Shown: piece by piece, positions 50,998 through 58,759 of the stretch
How the letters are laid out: every line of letters begins with the position of its first letter
Position numbering within the stretch: position 1 is the stretch's first letter
Assembly: GCF_028747645.1 (NCBI RefSeq)
Contig: NZ_CP118100.1
Coordinates: 248,001-312,000, forward strand
DNA length: 64,000 nt
DNA from: Microbacterium esteraromaticum
GTDB taxonomy: Bacteria; Actinomycetota; Actinomycetes; Actinomycetales; Microbacteriaceae
Reading direction: 5' to 3'
The notes under the pieces: generated by a model
The model's database searches: none
Seen by the model: the letters and a program-made list of their open reading frames with translations, nothing else
What the model was told of the DNA's origin: nothing
Translations under genes and position numbers: made by a program

Positions 50998-52197
50998 GTG
51001 AACAAAAGCGACGAGGCTCGTCCCGCCGGATTCGGCGCCCTGCTGTGGCTCGCCCTGGCGACCTTCTCGATGGGTATCGACGGCTATGTGCTGGCCGGGC
51101 TGCTGCCGCAGATCTCCGAAGACCTCGACGTGTCGAACGCGGCAGCCGGGCAGTTGGTGGCGGTGTTCGCCCTCACCGCCGCGATCGCCGGTCCGGTGCT
51201 CAGCGCCTTCACCGGGCGCTGGGAGCGCAAACTGGTGATCTCGCTCTCGCTGGCGGTGTTCCTGGTCGGCAACCTGATCATCGCTCTGGCCGTGGACTAC
51301 GCGATGGCGATGACCGGTCGCATCGTCTCGGCCGTCGGCGGTGCCCTGCTCAGCGCCGTTGTCAGCGCCTACGTGCTCGCCAAGACCGCACCCGAACGGC
51401 GCGGGCGCGCGCTGTCGTTCGTACTGGGCGGATTCCTCGCCGCCACCGCCCTCGGTGTGCCGGTGGGACTGGTGATCGGCCAGGACGACTGGCGCATGCC
51501 GTTGTTCCTCGTCACCGGTGTCGGCGCGGTTGCCCTTGTCGGCATCCTCATCAAGGTGCCCCGGCTGCACCTGCCCGCCCTGTCGCTGCGCGCGACGCTC
51601 AAGCCACTCACGCAGCCCGCGCTGATCGGGGCGATCCTCGTCGCCACCGGCATCATGTGCGCCAGCTACCTGTGCTTCACCTACGCGACCCTGATCTTCG
51701 GCCCCCGCGTCGGCGAGGGGCTGCCGATCATCGCCGCGATGTTCGGCTACGGCGTGGTCAGCCTGATCGGCAACATCATCTCGGGACGCGCCACCGACCG
51801 CTTCAACCCGGTGCACGTCATCACGCTGATCATCGGCATCCTGATCGCTGTCGCCGTGCTCGGCACGTTCGGTCTGATGCTGCCCGGTCTCGCCGGGGCG
51901 GTGGCCGCCTTCGTGTGGTTCTTCGCGTGCGCGTTCTTCAACGGCGGCTCCGGCGTCGCCCTGCAGTCCCGCCTGGGCGACCTGGCACCCGACTCGATGT
52001 CACTGGTGCTGGCGCTCAACGGCAGCGGCATGCAGCTCGGCTCGGCGCTCGGCGGCATTCTGGGTGGTGCACTGCTGGCATCCGGTGTCGAACCGGACGG
52101 GCTCGTGCCGGCATCCGCCGTCGTCCTCGCCGCGACCATGCTGCTGCACCTGATCGTCTCGCGCGCCACCCGTGGCGGCGTGCGCGCCGCGGCCTGA
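50998..52197 (+). CDS. MFS transporter, AraJ/drug:H+ antiporter-like
   Basis: A 399-residue major facilitator with twelve membrane segments. The motif A region between helices 2 and 3 is GRWERKLVI, preceded by SNAAAGQLVAVFALTAAIAGPV, the common AraJ/DHA1 pattern. GTG 50998 is chosen, but TTG 50986 is in frame. There is no clear ribosome site, and GATAGT lies just upstream, so the mRNA may be leaderless. The substrate is unknown. The LacI gene converges 8 bp beyond its stop. Confidence 0.85.
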   Translation: MNKSDEARPAGFGALLWLALATFSMGIDGYVLAGLLPQISEDLDVSNAAAGQLVAVFALTAAIAGPVLSAFTGRWERKLVISLSLAVFLVGNLIIALAVDYAMAMTGRIVSAVGGALLSAVVSAYVLAKTAPERRGRALSFVLGGFLAATALGVPVGLVIGQDDWRMPLFLVTGVGAVALVGILIKVPRLHLPALSLRATLKPLTQPALIGAILVATGIMCASYLCFTYATLIFGPRVGEGLPIIAAMFGYGVVSLIGNIISGRATDRFNPVHVITLIIGILIAVAVLGTFGLMLPGLAGAVAAFVWFFACAFFNGGSGVALQSRLGDLAPDSMSLVLALNGSGMQLGSALGGILGGALLASGVEPDGLVPASAVVLAATMLLHLIVSRATRGGVRAAA

Positions 52198-52205
52198 CGC
52201 GCCGC

Positions 52206-53210
52206 TCAGACGCGCGCGGTCGTGCCGCGCACGATCAGCTCGAACGGCAGTTCGCCGCCCACAGCGGCCTCGGTGTCGCCCTCCAACTGAGCGAGCACCG
52301 CGCCCGCGGCCCGCTCACCCTGCCCGAGCGGGAACTGGTCGACCGTCGTCAACTGGAAGAACTCGCCCAGCTCATGACCGTCGATGCCGACGATCGACAG
52401 GTCCTCGGGCACCCGGAACCCGAGATCGCGCGCGGCGAGGATCGCCCCGATCGCCATCTCATCGGATGCCGCGAAGATCGCCGTCGGGCGCGGACCGGGT
52501 CGGCCGAGCAGCTGCTTGGCGGCGCGGAAACCGCCATCGACGGTGAAGTCGGCCGGTTCGAGAAAATCGGGGTTGGGGGTGATGCCGGCATCCGCCAGCG
52601 CCTGCTCGAAGCCGAGCCTGCGACGCGTGGGGATGTGGAAGTCGATATCGAACTCGGGATTCGCGCCGATGTGCGCGATCGCCCGATGGCCGAGCCCGAT
52701 CAGGTGCTCGGTCGCCAGGCGCGCCACCGCCGTGTCGTCCACCGTGAGGGTGCGCAGCTGCGGGTTCGGACCGCCGATCGCGATCACGGGCAGGCCGAGC
52801 GCCTGCAACCGTCCCGTCTCATCGTCGTCGAGCTCGATCGAGACGGCGATGACGGCATCCACCCGCTTGCGTCGCAGGAACGTCGAGAAGACGTCCTTGC
52901 GCACGTCGGCGTCGGCGGTGATGTTGTACAGGGTGATGTCGTAGCCGGCGCGCATCAGCGCGCTCGATGCCCCGGACAGCACCGTGCTGAAGAACCAGCG
53001 GTCGAGGAACGGCACGATCACGCCGACGTTCTGCGTGCGCCCCGACGCGAGGCTCGACGCCCGCGACGAGACGACGTAGCCCAGCGTCTCGGCCGCGATG
53101 CGCACACGCTCGCGCGAGGCCGGTGACACGTGCCCGCGCCCACTGAGCGCGCGTGAGACGGTCGCCGTCGATACCCCGGCGAGCTTCGCGACCTCGTCAA
53201 TGCTCGTCAT
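52206..53210 (-). CDS. LacI-family regulator, probably of the GH13 glucosidase
   Basis: A 334-residue LacI/GalR protein. The helix-turn-helix is SIDEVAKLAGVSTATVSRALSGRGHVSPASR, the hinge SSLASGRTQNVGVI, and the effector domain follows. ATG 53210 was chosen as the normal family start. A longer open frame upstream runs into element A3 and is not credible. It lies upstream of, and on the same strand order as, the GH13 gene, whose promoter has a LacI-type palindrome. Confidence 0.9.
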   Translation of the reverse strand: MTSIDEVAKLAGVSTATVSRALSGRGHVSPASRERVRIAAETLGYVVSSRASSLASGRTQNVGVIVPFLDRWFFSTVLSGASSALMRAGYDITLYNITADADVRKDVFSTFLRRKRVDAVIAVSIELDDDETGRLQALGLPVIAIGGPNPQLRTLTVDDTAVARLATEHLIGLGHRAIAHIGANPEFDIDFHIPTRRRLGFEQALADAGITPNPDFLEPADFTVDGGFRAAKQLLGRPGPRPTAIFAASDEMAIGAILAARDLGFRVPEDLSIVGIDGHELGEFFQLTTVDQFPLGQGERAAGAVLAQLEGDTEAAVGGELPFELIVRGTTARV

Positions 53211-53265
53211 CTCACTCGCCCTCTGTTGTTCTGCAACCGTTCTGTGGCGGTTCACACCGTTCACA

Positions 53266-53342
53266 CCCCGCGAGAAACCATATCCCGCGTGAGAAACCAC
53301 GTCGTTCGTGGTGTCTCATACGGCACGTGGTTTCTCGCGGGG
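53266..53342. repeat. Palindromic element A3
   Basis: A 77 bp element between the LacI start and the GH13 stop. Outer arms CCCCGCGAGAAACCA (53266-53280) and TGGTTTCTCGCGGGG (53328-53342) are exact over 15 bp. Inner arms TGAGAAACCACG and CGTGGTGTCTCA differ at one pair. The GAGAAACCAC unit again occurs twice direct and twice inverted. Compared with A1 and A2 it fits better in the reverse orientation and is more diverged. Confidence 0.8.
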
Positions 53343-53352
53343 TAGGTGGATG

Positions 53353-55014
53353 CTATGCGCGCGTGAACCAGGCTGCAGTGTTCGGGGGCAGGGCCGTGCC
53401 GCTGAAGCGCTGGCTCTGGATCACGAACGACACGTTCCCACCGAGCTCGATCGGCGTCTCGCCCAGGTTGGCGACGACGTGAAGGTCACCACGGCGGAAG
53501 GCGACAGCATCCGATCCGGCGTCCTCCCACACCAGCGAGCCGCCGCCGAGACCGCGCTCGCGGCGCTCGGCGAGCAGGCGCTTGTAGAGGTTCAGCGTCG
53601 ACTCCGCGTCGGCCTCTTCGACATCGCGGGCGAAGCCCGCCCACTCCGCCGGTTGCGGCAGCCACGAGGCGCCGGTCGTGTTGAAGCCGTACGCCGGAGC
53701 ATCCGCCGACCAGGGCAGCGGCACGCGGCATCCGTCGCGTCCGTACCGCTCGCCGTTCGTGCGGAACCACGTCGGGTCCTGGCGGAACTCGTCGGGAATC
53801 TCCATCGCCTCGGGCAGGCCGAGCTCCTCGCCCTGGTACAGGTACGACGAGCCGGGCAGCGCGAGCATCAGCGTCGTGGCCGCACGGCCACGCGCCAGGC
53901 CGATCGCCTGGTCGGGCTTGCCGGGCGAGAGCGGACCGATTCCCTCACCCTGCGGGTTGTCGGCGGTCAGCGCCAGGCGCGAGGCGTGGCGCACCACATC
54001 GTGGTTCGACAGCACCCAGGTGCTCGGAGCGCCGACGCCGCCGAACGCGTCGAGCGAGTCGCGGATGACCCCGCGCAGCGCCTCGGCGTCCCACGCGGTC
54101 ATCAGATACGGGAAGTTGAAGGTCTGGTGCATCTCGCCGGGGCGCACCCACAGCGCCGTCTTTGCGAGCGTGGGCAGCCAGGCCTCACCGCACAGGGCGC
54201 GGTCGCCGTCGTACTCGGCGAGCAGCTTGTGCCAGTCGCGGTAGATGTCGTGCACACCGTCCTGACCCCAGTACGGCACGTTCTCCTCACCGCCGCCCAT
54301 CGAGTCGGCCTCGATCGGCGGGGTGTAGTCGGGAAGGCCCTCGGCCTTGACCATTCCGTGCGCCACATCGACGCGGAAGCCGTCGACACCGCGGTCGAGC
54401 CAGAAACGCAGGATGCTGCGGAACTCCTCGCGCACCTCTTCGTTGGTCCAGTCGAAGTCGGGCTGGGTGGGGTCGAAGATGTGCAGGTACCACTGGCCGG
54501 GCGTGCCGTCGGGATTGGTGGTGCGGGTCCACTGGCCGCCACCGAAGACGCTCTCCCAGTTGTTCGGCGGCAGGTCGCCGTTCTCGCCCCGGCCGTCGCG
54601 GAAGATGTAGCGGGCGCGCTCGGGGCTACCCGGGGCGGCCTTCAGTGCCTGCTGGAACCAGACGTGCTGATCGCTGGAGTGGTTCGGAACGAGGTCGACG
54701 ATGACGCGGATGCCACGGGCGTGCGCCTGGGCCAGCATCTCGTCGAAGTCGGCCAGGGTGCCGAAGATCGGGTCGACGTCGCGGTAATCGGCCACGTCGT
54801 AGCCCGCGTCCTTCTGCGGGCTCGTCATGAACGGGCTCAGCCAGATGGCGTCGACGCCGAGCGCGTGCAGATCGTCGAGTCGGGCGGTGATGCCGGGCAG
54901 GTCACCGATCCCGTCACCCGACGCGTCGGCGAACGAGCGCGGGTAGATCTGGTAGATGACTGCTGTGCGCCACCACTCGGAACCGGGGGCTGCGAACTGT
55001 TCGACCTGTGCCAT
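53353..55014 (-). CDS. GH13 alpha-glucosidase (oligo-1,6-glucosidase type)
   Basis: A 553-residue cytoplasmic GH13 enzyme. Conserved regions are VIYQIYPRSFADASGDGIGDL, DLVPNHSSDQH, GFRVDVAHG (nucleophile aspartate), LCGEAWLP (acid/base glutamate) and VLSNHDVVRHASR (transition-state aspartate). The domain order of barrel plus C-terminal beta domain is normal. It hydrolyses alpha-glucosidic bonds of malto- or isomalto-oligosaccharides. A LacI-type palindrome lies just upstream of its start. Confidence 0.92.
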   Translation of the reverse strand: MAQVEQFAAPGSEWWRTAVIYQIYPRSFADASGDGIGDLPGITARLDDLHALGVDAIWLSPFMTSPQKDAGYDVADYRDVDPIFGTLADFDEMLAQAHARGIRVIVDLVPNHSSDQHVWFQQALKAAPGSPERARYIFRDGRGENGDLPPNNWESVFGGGQWTRTTNPDGTPGQWYLHIFDPTQPDFDWTNEEVREEFRSILRFWLDRGVDGFRVDVAHGMVKAEGLPDYTPPIEADSMGGGEENVPYWGQDGVHDIYRDWHKLLAEYDGDRALCGEAWLPTLAKTALWVRPGEMHQTFNFPYLMTAWDAEALRGVIRDSLDAFGGVGAPSTWVLSNHDVVRHASRLALTADNPQGEGIGPLSPGKPDQAIGLARGRAATTLMLALPGSSYLYQGEELGLPEAMEIPDEFRQDPTWFRTNGERYGRDGCRVPLPWSADAPAYGFNTTGASWLPQPAEWAGFARDVEEADAESTLNLYKRLLAERRERGLGGGSLVWEDAGSDAVAFRRGDLHVVANLGETPIELGGNVSFVIQSQRFSGTALPPNTAAWFTRA

Positions 55015-55027
55015 GCGACCCAGGCTA

Positions 55028-55043
55028 CTGCAAGCGCTTACAG
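55028..55043 (-). promoter_or_regulatory. LacI-family operator before the GH13 gene
   Basis: CTGCAAGCGCTTACAG on the + strand, a 16 bp dyad with seven of eight pairs matched and the central GCGC of LacI/MalR operators. It lies 14 bp upstream of the GH13 start codon and probably binds the LacI regulator encoded at 52.2-53.2 kb. Confidence 0.75.
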
Positions 55044-55106
55044 TTTTGGAAGAGTCGGATCGAAACGGTTCGAATCTGTTGCGGGGCGCGAGTGTCGCTC
55101 AGGTTT

Positions 55107-55173
55107 GCAGGACGATTTCACTTCCGCAGGATGTCGGGCGGCAGAGTCTCCTGTAGAAGTGCAATCGTCCTGC
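55107..55173. repeat. Palindromic element H
   Basis: A 67 bp element between the GH13 start and the dehydrogenase stop. Outer arms GCAGGACGATTTCACTTC (55107-55124) and GAAGTGCAATCGTCCTGC (55156-55173) pair at 17 of 18 positions. The interior repeats the motif as GCAGGATGTC and its partner TCCTGT. It has the same plan and length as family A with an unrelated unit sequence. Confidence 0.75.
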
Positions 55174-55196
55174 CGAGTTGAGGTGCCCGGGTGGAC

Positions 55197-56132
55197 TCAG
55201 GATGCCGGCAGCACGATGTTCAGTGGTGGCTCGCCGGCCAGCATCCGATCGATCTGCACCCGCAGCAACCGTGCGATGCGCGGATTCATCGCCGTCGAAG
55301 CGCCGCCGCAGTGCGGGCTGATCAGCAGATTCGGGGCGTCCCAGAGCGGATGCCCGGCCGGCAGTGGCTCCTCTTCGAAGACATCGGATGCTACCCGGAT
55401 ACGGTTCTCGCGCAGCGCTGCCAGCATCGCCCCGGCCTCGACCAGCGCCCCGCGCCCGACGTTGACCAGCAGCGCACCCGGCGCCATACGCGCGATCATC
55501 GCTGCATCGAACAGGTGCCGGGTCTCGGCGCTCGCCGGCAGGCTCAGAATCACGATCTCGGCATCGGGCAGCACCTCGGGCAGCTCGTCGAGGGCGTGCA
55601 CGGTGACCTCGCCGACGCCGTCGAGCTCGGCCGTGCGGGCGCTGCGCGCCACGGCCGACATCGTCACCTCGAACGGCGCCAGGCGCTGCGCGATGGCCTT
55701 GCCGACACCGCCGAAGCCGACCAGCAGCACGCGCCGATCGGCAAGGCTCTCGGTGAACGCGGGCGACCACTCACCGCGCTCCTGCGCGAGCGCGAAACGG
55801 GGCAGTGCGCGCTGCGCGGCGATCGTGAGCCCCACGGCGAGTTCCGCAGTGGACGCCTCATGCACGCTCGCGGCATTGGCGAATGGGATGCCCGGCGGAA
55901 GAGCATCCGCCACCCCGTCGTACCCGATCGACTGCCCCTGCACCAGGGTGACATCGATGCCGGTCAGCGCCCGCAGGGCTCCGGTGCCGTCCATGTACGG
56001 CGGCACGACGATGTCGATGTGCTCGGCGGGCGCGGGCGTACGCATGTCCCAGATCTTCACGGACACGCCCTCGGGTAGGGGGCCGAGGTTCTGGGCCAGG
56101 CGTTCGGTGGGGACGGTCACGAGAAGGCTCAC
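55197..56132 (-). CDS. D-2-hydroxyacid dehydrogenase (NAD(P)-binding)
   Basis: A 311-residue oxidoreductase that interconverts a 2-keto acid and a D-2-hydroxy acid. The Rossmann motif is LLVGFGGVGKAIAQRL. Catalytic residues are the arginine in VNVGRGALV, the glutamate in DVFEEEPLPAGHPL and the histidine in LISPHCGGAS. The N-terminal region is shorter than in D-lactate dehydrogenases, as in glyoxylate/hydroxypyruvate reductase-like members. The exact substrate is unknown. Confidence 0.88.
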   Translation of the reverse strand: MSLLVTVPTERLAQNLGPLPEGVSVKIWDMRTPAPAEHIDIVVPPYMDGTGALRALTGIDVTLVQGQSIGYDGVADALPPGIPFANAASVHEASTAELAVGLTIAAQRALPRFALAQERGEWSPAFTESLADRRVLLVGFGGVGKAIAQRLAPFEVTMSAVARSARTAELDGVGEVTVHALDELPEVLPDAEIVILSLPASAETRHLFDAAMIARMAPGALLVNVGRGALVEAGAMLAALRENRIRVASDVFEEEPLPAGHPLWDAPNLLISPHCGGASTAMNPRIARLLRVQIDRMLAGEPPLNIVLPAS

Positions 56133-56202
56133 TCGCCGAGCCTATCGACCCGCAGGGGGTGGAGGAGTAGCGTCAGGTCTAGCCGACCTAGGAGGACACA
56201 TG

Positions 56203-56631
56203 ATGGTTCCTGAGATCAACTACTGGGCGGTGCTGATCGCCACCGCGTCGAGCATGGTGGTCGGGTCGATCTGGTACGCGCCGAAGGTCTTCGGCACGCG
56301 GTGGTCGAAACTGGCAGGCGTCGACATGAACCGCCCCGGCGCCACGGCGATCGTGCCGATCATCACCACGGTCATCGTCAGCTTCATCACGGCGTGGGTG
56401 CTCGCCGGCGCATCATCGATCGCCTGGCACTTCTATGAGGGGTCGTACTTCTGGGCCGCGGTGGTGACATCGGTCGCACTGTGGGCGGGGTTCACGGCCG
56501 CGCGCTTCATCACGCACGACGCATTCGAGGGCCGCTCGACCAAGCTCACGACGCTGAACATCGCGCACGAGCTGGTGACGGTCGTCGTGATGGCCGTGAT
56601 CATCGGCGTCTGGCCGCCCGCCGGCATCTGA
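56203..56631 (+). CDS. DUF1761-family membrane protein
   Basis: A 142-residue protein with four membrane segments (residues about 7-27, 50-72, 80-100, 120-140). The motif VVGSIWYAPKVFGTRWSKLAG and the later FITHDAFEGRSTKLTTLNIAHE are characteristic of DUF1761. ATG 56203 has GGAGG seven bases upstream. ATG 56200 is also possible. The function is unknown. It is a single-gene unit followed by a long intergenic region. Confidence 0.85.
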   Translation: MVPEINYWAVLIATASSMVVGSIWYAPKVFGTRWSKLAGVDMNRPGATAIVPIITTVIVSFITAWVLAGASSIAWHFYEGSYFWAAVVTSVALWAGFTAARFITHDAFEGRSTKLTTLNIAHELVTVVVMAVIIGVWPPAGI

Positions 56632-56749
56632 GCGGGCGCGGTGGTGCCTTGGCGTTGCGTCGCGTGGCGTGCGTCGCATTGCCGCGGCGTTGCGCCACGT
56701 CGCGCCGCGTTGCGGCTTCCCCAAGCATGCGGGTTGCCCCTTCCCCAAG

Positions 56750-56811
56750 CACGAGGGGTCAATAAACGTCGCGTTCGCGCACTCGGATGCCGCAGAATTT
56801 GACCCCTCGTG
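56750..56811. repeat. Palindromic element C2
   Basis: Outer arms CACGAGGGGTCAA (56750-56762) and TTGACCCCTCGTG (56799-56811) are exact over 13 bp. The interior begins AAACGTCG, as in copy C1 inside copA, and ends CAGAAT, close to CAGAAAT in C1. An octamer CGGATGCC lies in the loop. Confidence 0.8.
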
Positions 56812-56929
56812 GGGTGCGGGAGGCGTGCGTGCGCGGGAGGGGGCGGGTGTGCGGGAGCGGGAGGGCGTGCCGCGCGGGCCCGGGTGTCGGCGAAGCGTCG
56901 GCATCGGGCATCCGAAAGTCCCCGCCGAG

Positions 56930-56999
56930 ACCCCTACGTGGCATCCACACCCCGTGCTACGGGCGCACCCAGCTGGGGGTGTCGACGCGAACTAGGGGT
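56930..56999. repeat. Palindromic element B2
   Basis: A diverged second copy of family B. Outer arms are ACCCCTA (56930-56936) and TAGGGGT (56993-56999). Inner arms are ACACCCC (56947-56953) and GGGGTGT (56976-56982). It shares CACCCCGTGCT and GGGGGTGTCGACGCGA with B1 at 15.7 kb. Confidence 0.7.
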
Positions 57000-57006
57000 G
57001 TCGACG

Positions 57007-57046
57007 AGCACCGCGCTACGGCGCAGCAAGCACCGCGCTACTGCGC
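57007..57046 (+). repeat. Two-copy 18 bp direct repeat
   Basis: AGCACCGCGCTACGGCGC (57007-57024) and AGCACCGCGCTACTGCGC (57029-57046) differ at one base and are four bases apart. They end 14 bp before the purQ stop. Each unit contains a short imperfect dyad, so they may form part of a terminator. Confidence 0.6.
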
Positions 57047-57059
57047 GAGGCGCGACCGG

Positions 57060-57767
57060 TTACGCGGCTGCGCGAGTGACCGCGGCGACGGCGCTGGTGA
57101 AGAAGTCGAGGCCGTCGACGCCCGAGCGCATCGCGGCACTCGTGTCGGGGCCGAAACCAGCCTCGATGGCGTGCTCGGGGTGCGGCATGAGGCCCACCAC
57201 GTTGCCCGCGGTGTTCGTCAGGCCGGCGATGTCGCGCAGTGAGCCGTTCGGGTTGACGCCGGCGTAGCGGAACGCCACCAGGCCTTCGCCCTCCAGGCGG
57301 TCGAGGGTGTCTTCCGAGGCGATGTAGCCGCCCTCGCCGTTCTTCAGCGGGATGACGATCTCCTGGCCCGCGTCGAACTCACTCGTCCACGCGGTGTCGG
57401 CGTTCTCGACGGTCAGGCGCTGGTCGCGTCGCACGAAGTGCTGGTGGTCGTTGCGGATCAGCCCGCCGGGCAGCAGGTGCGCCTCGACGAGCATCTGGAA
57501 GCCGTTGCAGATGCCCAACACGGGCATGCCCTTGGCGGCGGCATCCTTCACCTCGGCCATGATCGGCGACAGAGCCGCGATCGCGCCCGAGCGCAGGTAG
57601 TCGCCGTAGCTGAACCCGCCGGGCAGCACGAGCGCGTCGACGCCCTGCAGGTCGTGCGAGCCGTGCCACAGGGCGACGGGCTCGGCGCCGGCCATCCGCA
57701 CGGCGCGCTGCGCGTCGCGGTCGTCCAGGGAGCCCGGAAAAGTGATGACCCCGACGCGTACGGTCAC
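57060..57767 (-). CDS. purQ: Phosphoribosylformylglycinamidine synthase subunit PurQ
   Basis: A 235-residue class I glutamine amidotransferase that supplies ammonia to PurL in purine synthesis. The N-terminus is [17 protein letters not shown]. The nucleophile cysteine is in [11 protein letters not shown], and the His-Glu pair is in [10 protein letters not shown] near residue 215. It overlaps purS by four bases. The large subunit gene purL is not in the window. Confidence 0.94.
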   Translation of the reverse strand: MTVRVGVITFPGSLDDRDAQRAVRMAGAEPVALWHGSHDLQGVDALVLPGGFSYGDYLRSGAIAALSPIMAEVKDAAAKGMPVLGICNGFQMLVEAHLLPGGLIRNDHQHFVRRDQRLTVENADTAWTSEFDAGQEIVIPLKNGEGGYIASEDTLDRLEGEGLVAFRYAGVNPNGSLRDIAGLTNTAGNVVGLMPHPEHAIEAGFGPDTSAAMRSGVDGLDFFTSAVAAVTRAAA

Positions 57768-58018
57768 GGTGCGACCTCGACGCCCACGACGTCTTCGATC
57801 ACCGAGTTCGAGAGCACGTCCTCGGCGAGGCGTCGCGCCTCGGCGAGCACCTCTTCGGTGACCTCACCGTCGACGGTGAGCTCGAACCGCTTGCCGATGC
57901 GGACACCGCTGAAGCTCTCAACACCCATGCGCGAGAAAGCGCCGGCAACGGCCTTTCCCTGCGGGTCGAGCAGTTCGGCCTTGGGCATGACGTCGACGAC
58001 GATGGTGGGCATACCCAT
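57764..58018 (-). CDS. purS: Phosphoribosylformylglycinamidine synthase subunit PurS
   Basis: An 84-residue small subunit that bridges PurQ and PurL. The sequence [24 protein letters not shown] and the end [14 protein letters not shown] match the family, and the length is typical. ATG 58018 is used. ATG 58012 is two codons inside. An upstream extension is possible in frame but would make the protein too long. It is cotranscribed with purQ. Confidence 0.93.
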   Translation of the reverse strand: MGMPTIVVDVMPKAELLDPQGKAVAGAFSRMGVESFSGVRIGKRFELTVDGEVTEEVLAEARRLAEDVLSNSVIEDVVGVEVAP

Positions 58019-58065
58019 GATTCTAGGTGATCGCGCGCGGACGCTGTGCCCGCGCGCGGTGTGGG

Positions 58066-58584
58066 TCACGCGGAGTGGAAAACGGTGTGCAGATCGCCGA
58101 TCAGGTCGCGTCCGCCGAGGCCGTCGATCTCGAACAGCACGCTGATTCCGGCGACGGCGTAGCCGAGGGTCTCGACCAGTGCGCGGCCGGCTGCCAGGGT
58201 GCCACCGGTGGCCAGCACATCGTCGATCAGCAGCACGCGCGTACCGGTGGGCAGGTCGTCATGCATCTCGACGGTCGCCGTGCCGTACTCGAGGGCGTAG
58301 TCGACGGAGGCTGCGGGCTGGGGGAGCTTTCCTGCCTTGCGAATGGGGGCCAGGCCGACGCCTGCGGCGATGGCGGCCGCGCCCGCCAGGATGAATCCGC
58401 GGGCTTCGATGCCGGCGACGACGTCGAAGGTTCCCTCGAACGGTTCGATGAGTGCGCGCGTGGTCGCGTGCAGTGCGTCGTGGTCGGCCAGCAGCGGGGT
58501 GATGTCACGGAAGAGGATGCCGGGTTCCGGGTAGTCCGGGATGGAGCGGATCAGTGACTCGGCGCGGGCCAGTTCGGGGTTCAC
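58066..58584 (-). CDS. apt: Adenine phosphoribosyltransferase
   Basis: A 172-residue purine salvage enzyme that forms AMP from adenine and PRPP. Motifs are IPDYPEPGILFRDITPLL, the adenine-site region GIEARGFILAGAAA and the PRPP-binding loop RVLLIDDVLATGGTLAAG. The GTG start is at 58584. It lies 47 bp upstream of purS on the same strand, so purine salvage and synthesis genes are adjacent. Confidence 0.94.
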   Translation of the reverse strand: MNPELARAESLIRSIPDYPEPGILFRDITPLLADHDALHATTRALIEPFEGTFDVVAGIEARGFILAGAAAIAAGVGLAPIRKAGKLPQPAASVDYALEYGTATVEMHDDLPTGTRVLLIDDVLATGGTLAAGRALVETLGYAVAGISVLFEIDGLGGRDLIGDLHTVFHSA

Positions 58585-58637
58585 CCGTTCAGGCTACCGC
58601 CCGCCCCTGCGCCTGCCCTTCCCCGGAGCTCCACCCG

Positions 58638-58696
58638 TCTATTCGTCACAAACCCGAGCTATCGGTCCCGAATAGCGCGGGTTCGTGACAAATAGA
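58638..58696. repeat. Palindromic element G
   Basis: A 59 bp element between the apt start and the GH1 operator. Outer arms TCTATTCGTCACAAACCCG (58638-58656) and CGGGTTCGTGACAAATAGA (58678-58696) pair at 17 of 19 positions. Inner arms are GCTAT and ATAGC. Its length fits the other elements, but the unit sequence is again different. Confidence 0.7.
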
Positions 58697-58711
58697 TGGA
58701 AGTGGGTCCAG

Positions 58712-58729
58712 TGTGGGAGCGCTCCCACA
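58712..58729 (+). promoter_or_regulatory. LacI-family operator before the GH1 gene
   Basis: TGTGGGAGCGCTCCCACA, a perfect 18 bp palindrome with central GCGC, the classic form for actinobacterial CebR/BglR-like LacI repressors. It is 30 bp upstream of the GH1 start and is probably bound by the LacI protein encoded immediately downstream. Confidence 0.85.
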
Positions 58730-58759
58730 AGACCCCCGGATCGTGTGAGAATGGAGCGC

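Larger units (their letters stand above)
56632..57059. other. 428 bp intergenic region rich in repeats
   Basis: No credible gene. It holds element C2 (56750-56811), a G-rich low-complexity run (about 56815-56885), element B2 (56930-56999) and a two-copy 18 bp direct repeat (57007-57046). It separates the DUF1761 gene from the convergent purQ, so it must include both transcript ends. Confidence 0.7.

Noticed and set aside
51045..53126. A 693-codon plus-strand frame across the MFS and LacI genes
   Set aside because: It runs through two well supported genes on opposite strands and has shadow-like composition.
53211..53300. 30-residue N-terminal extension of the LacI regulator
   Set aside because: The extension runs into palindrome A3, and the helix-turn-helix of LacI proteins normally starts within a few residues of the first methionine, which is at 53210.
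15718..57046. CRISPR array suggested by repeated palindromes
   Set aside because: Repeats are not regularly spaced, there are no spacers and no cas genes.
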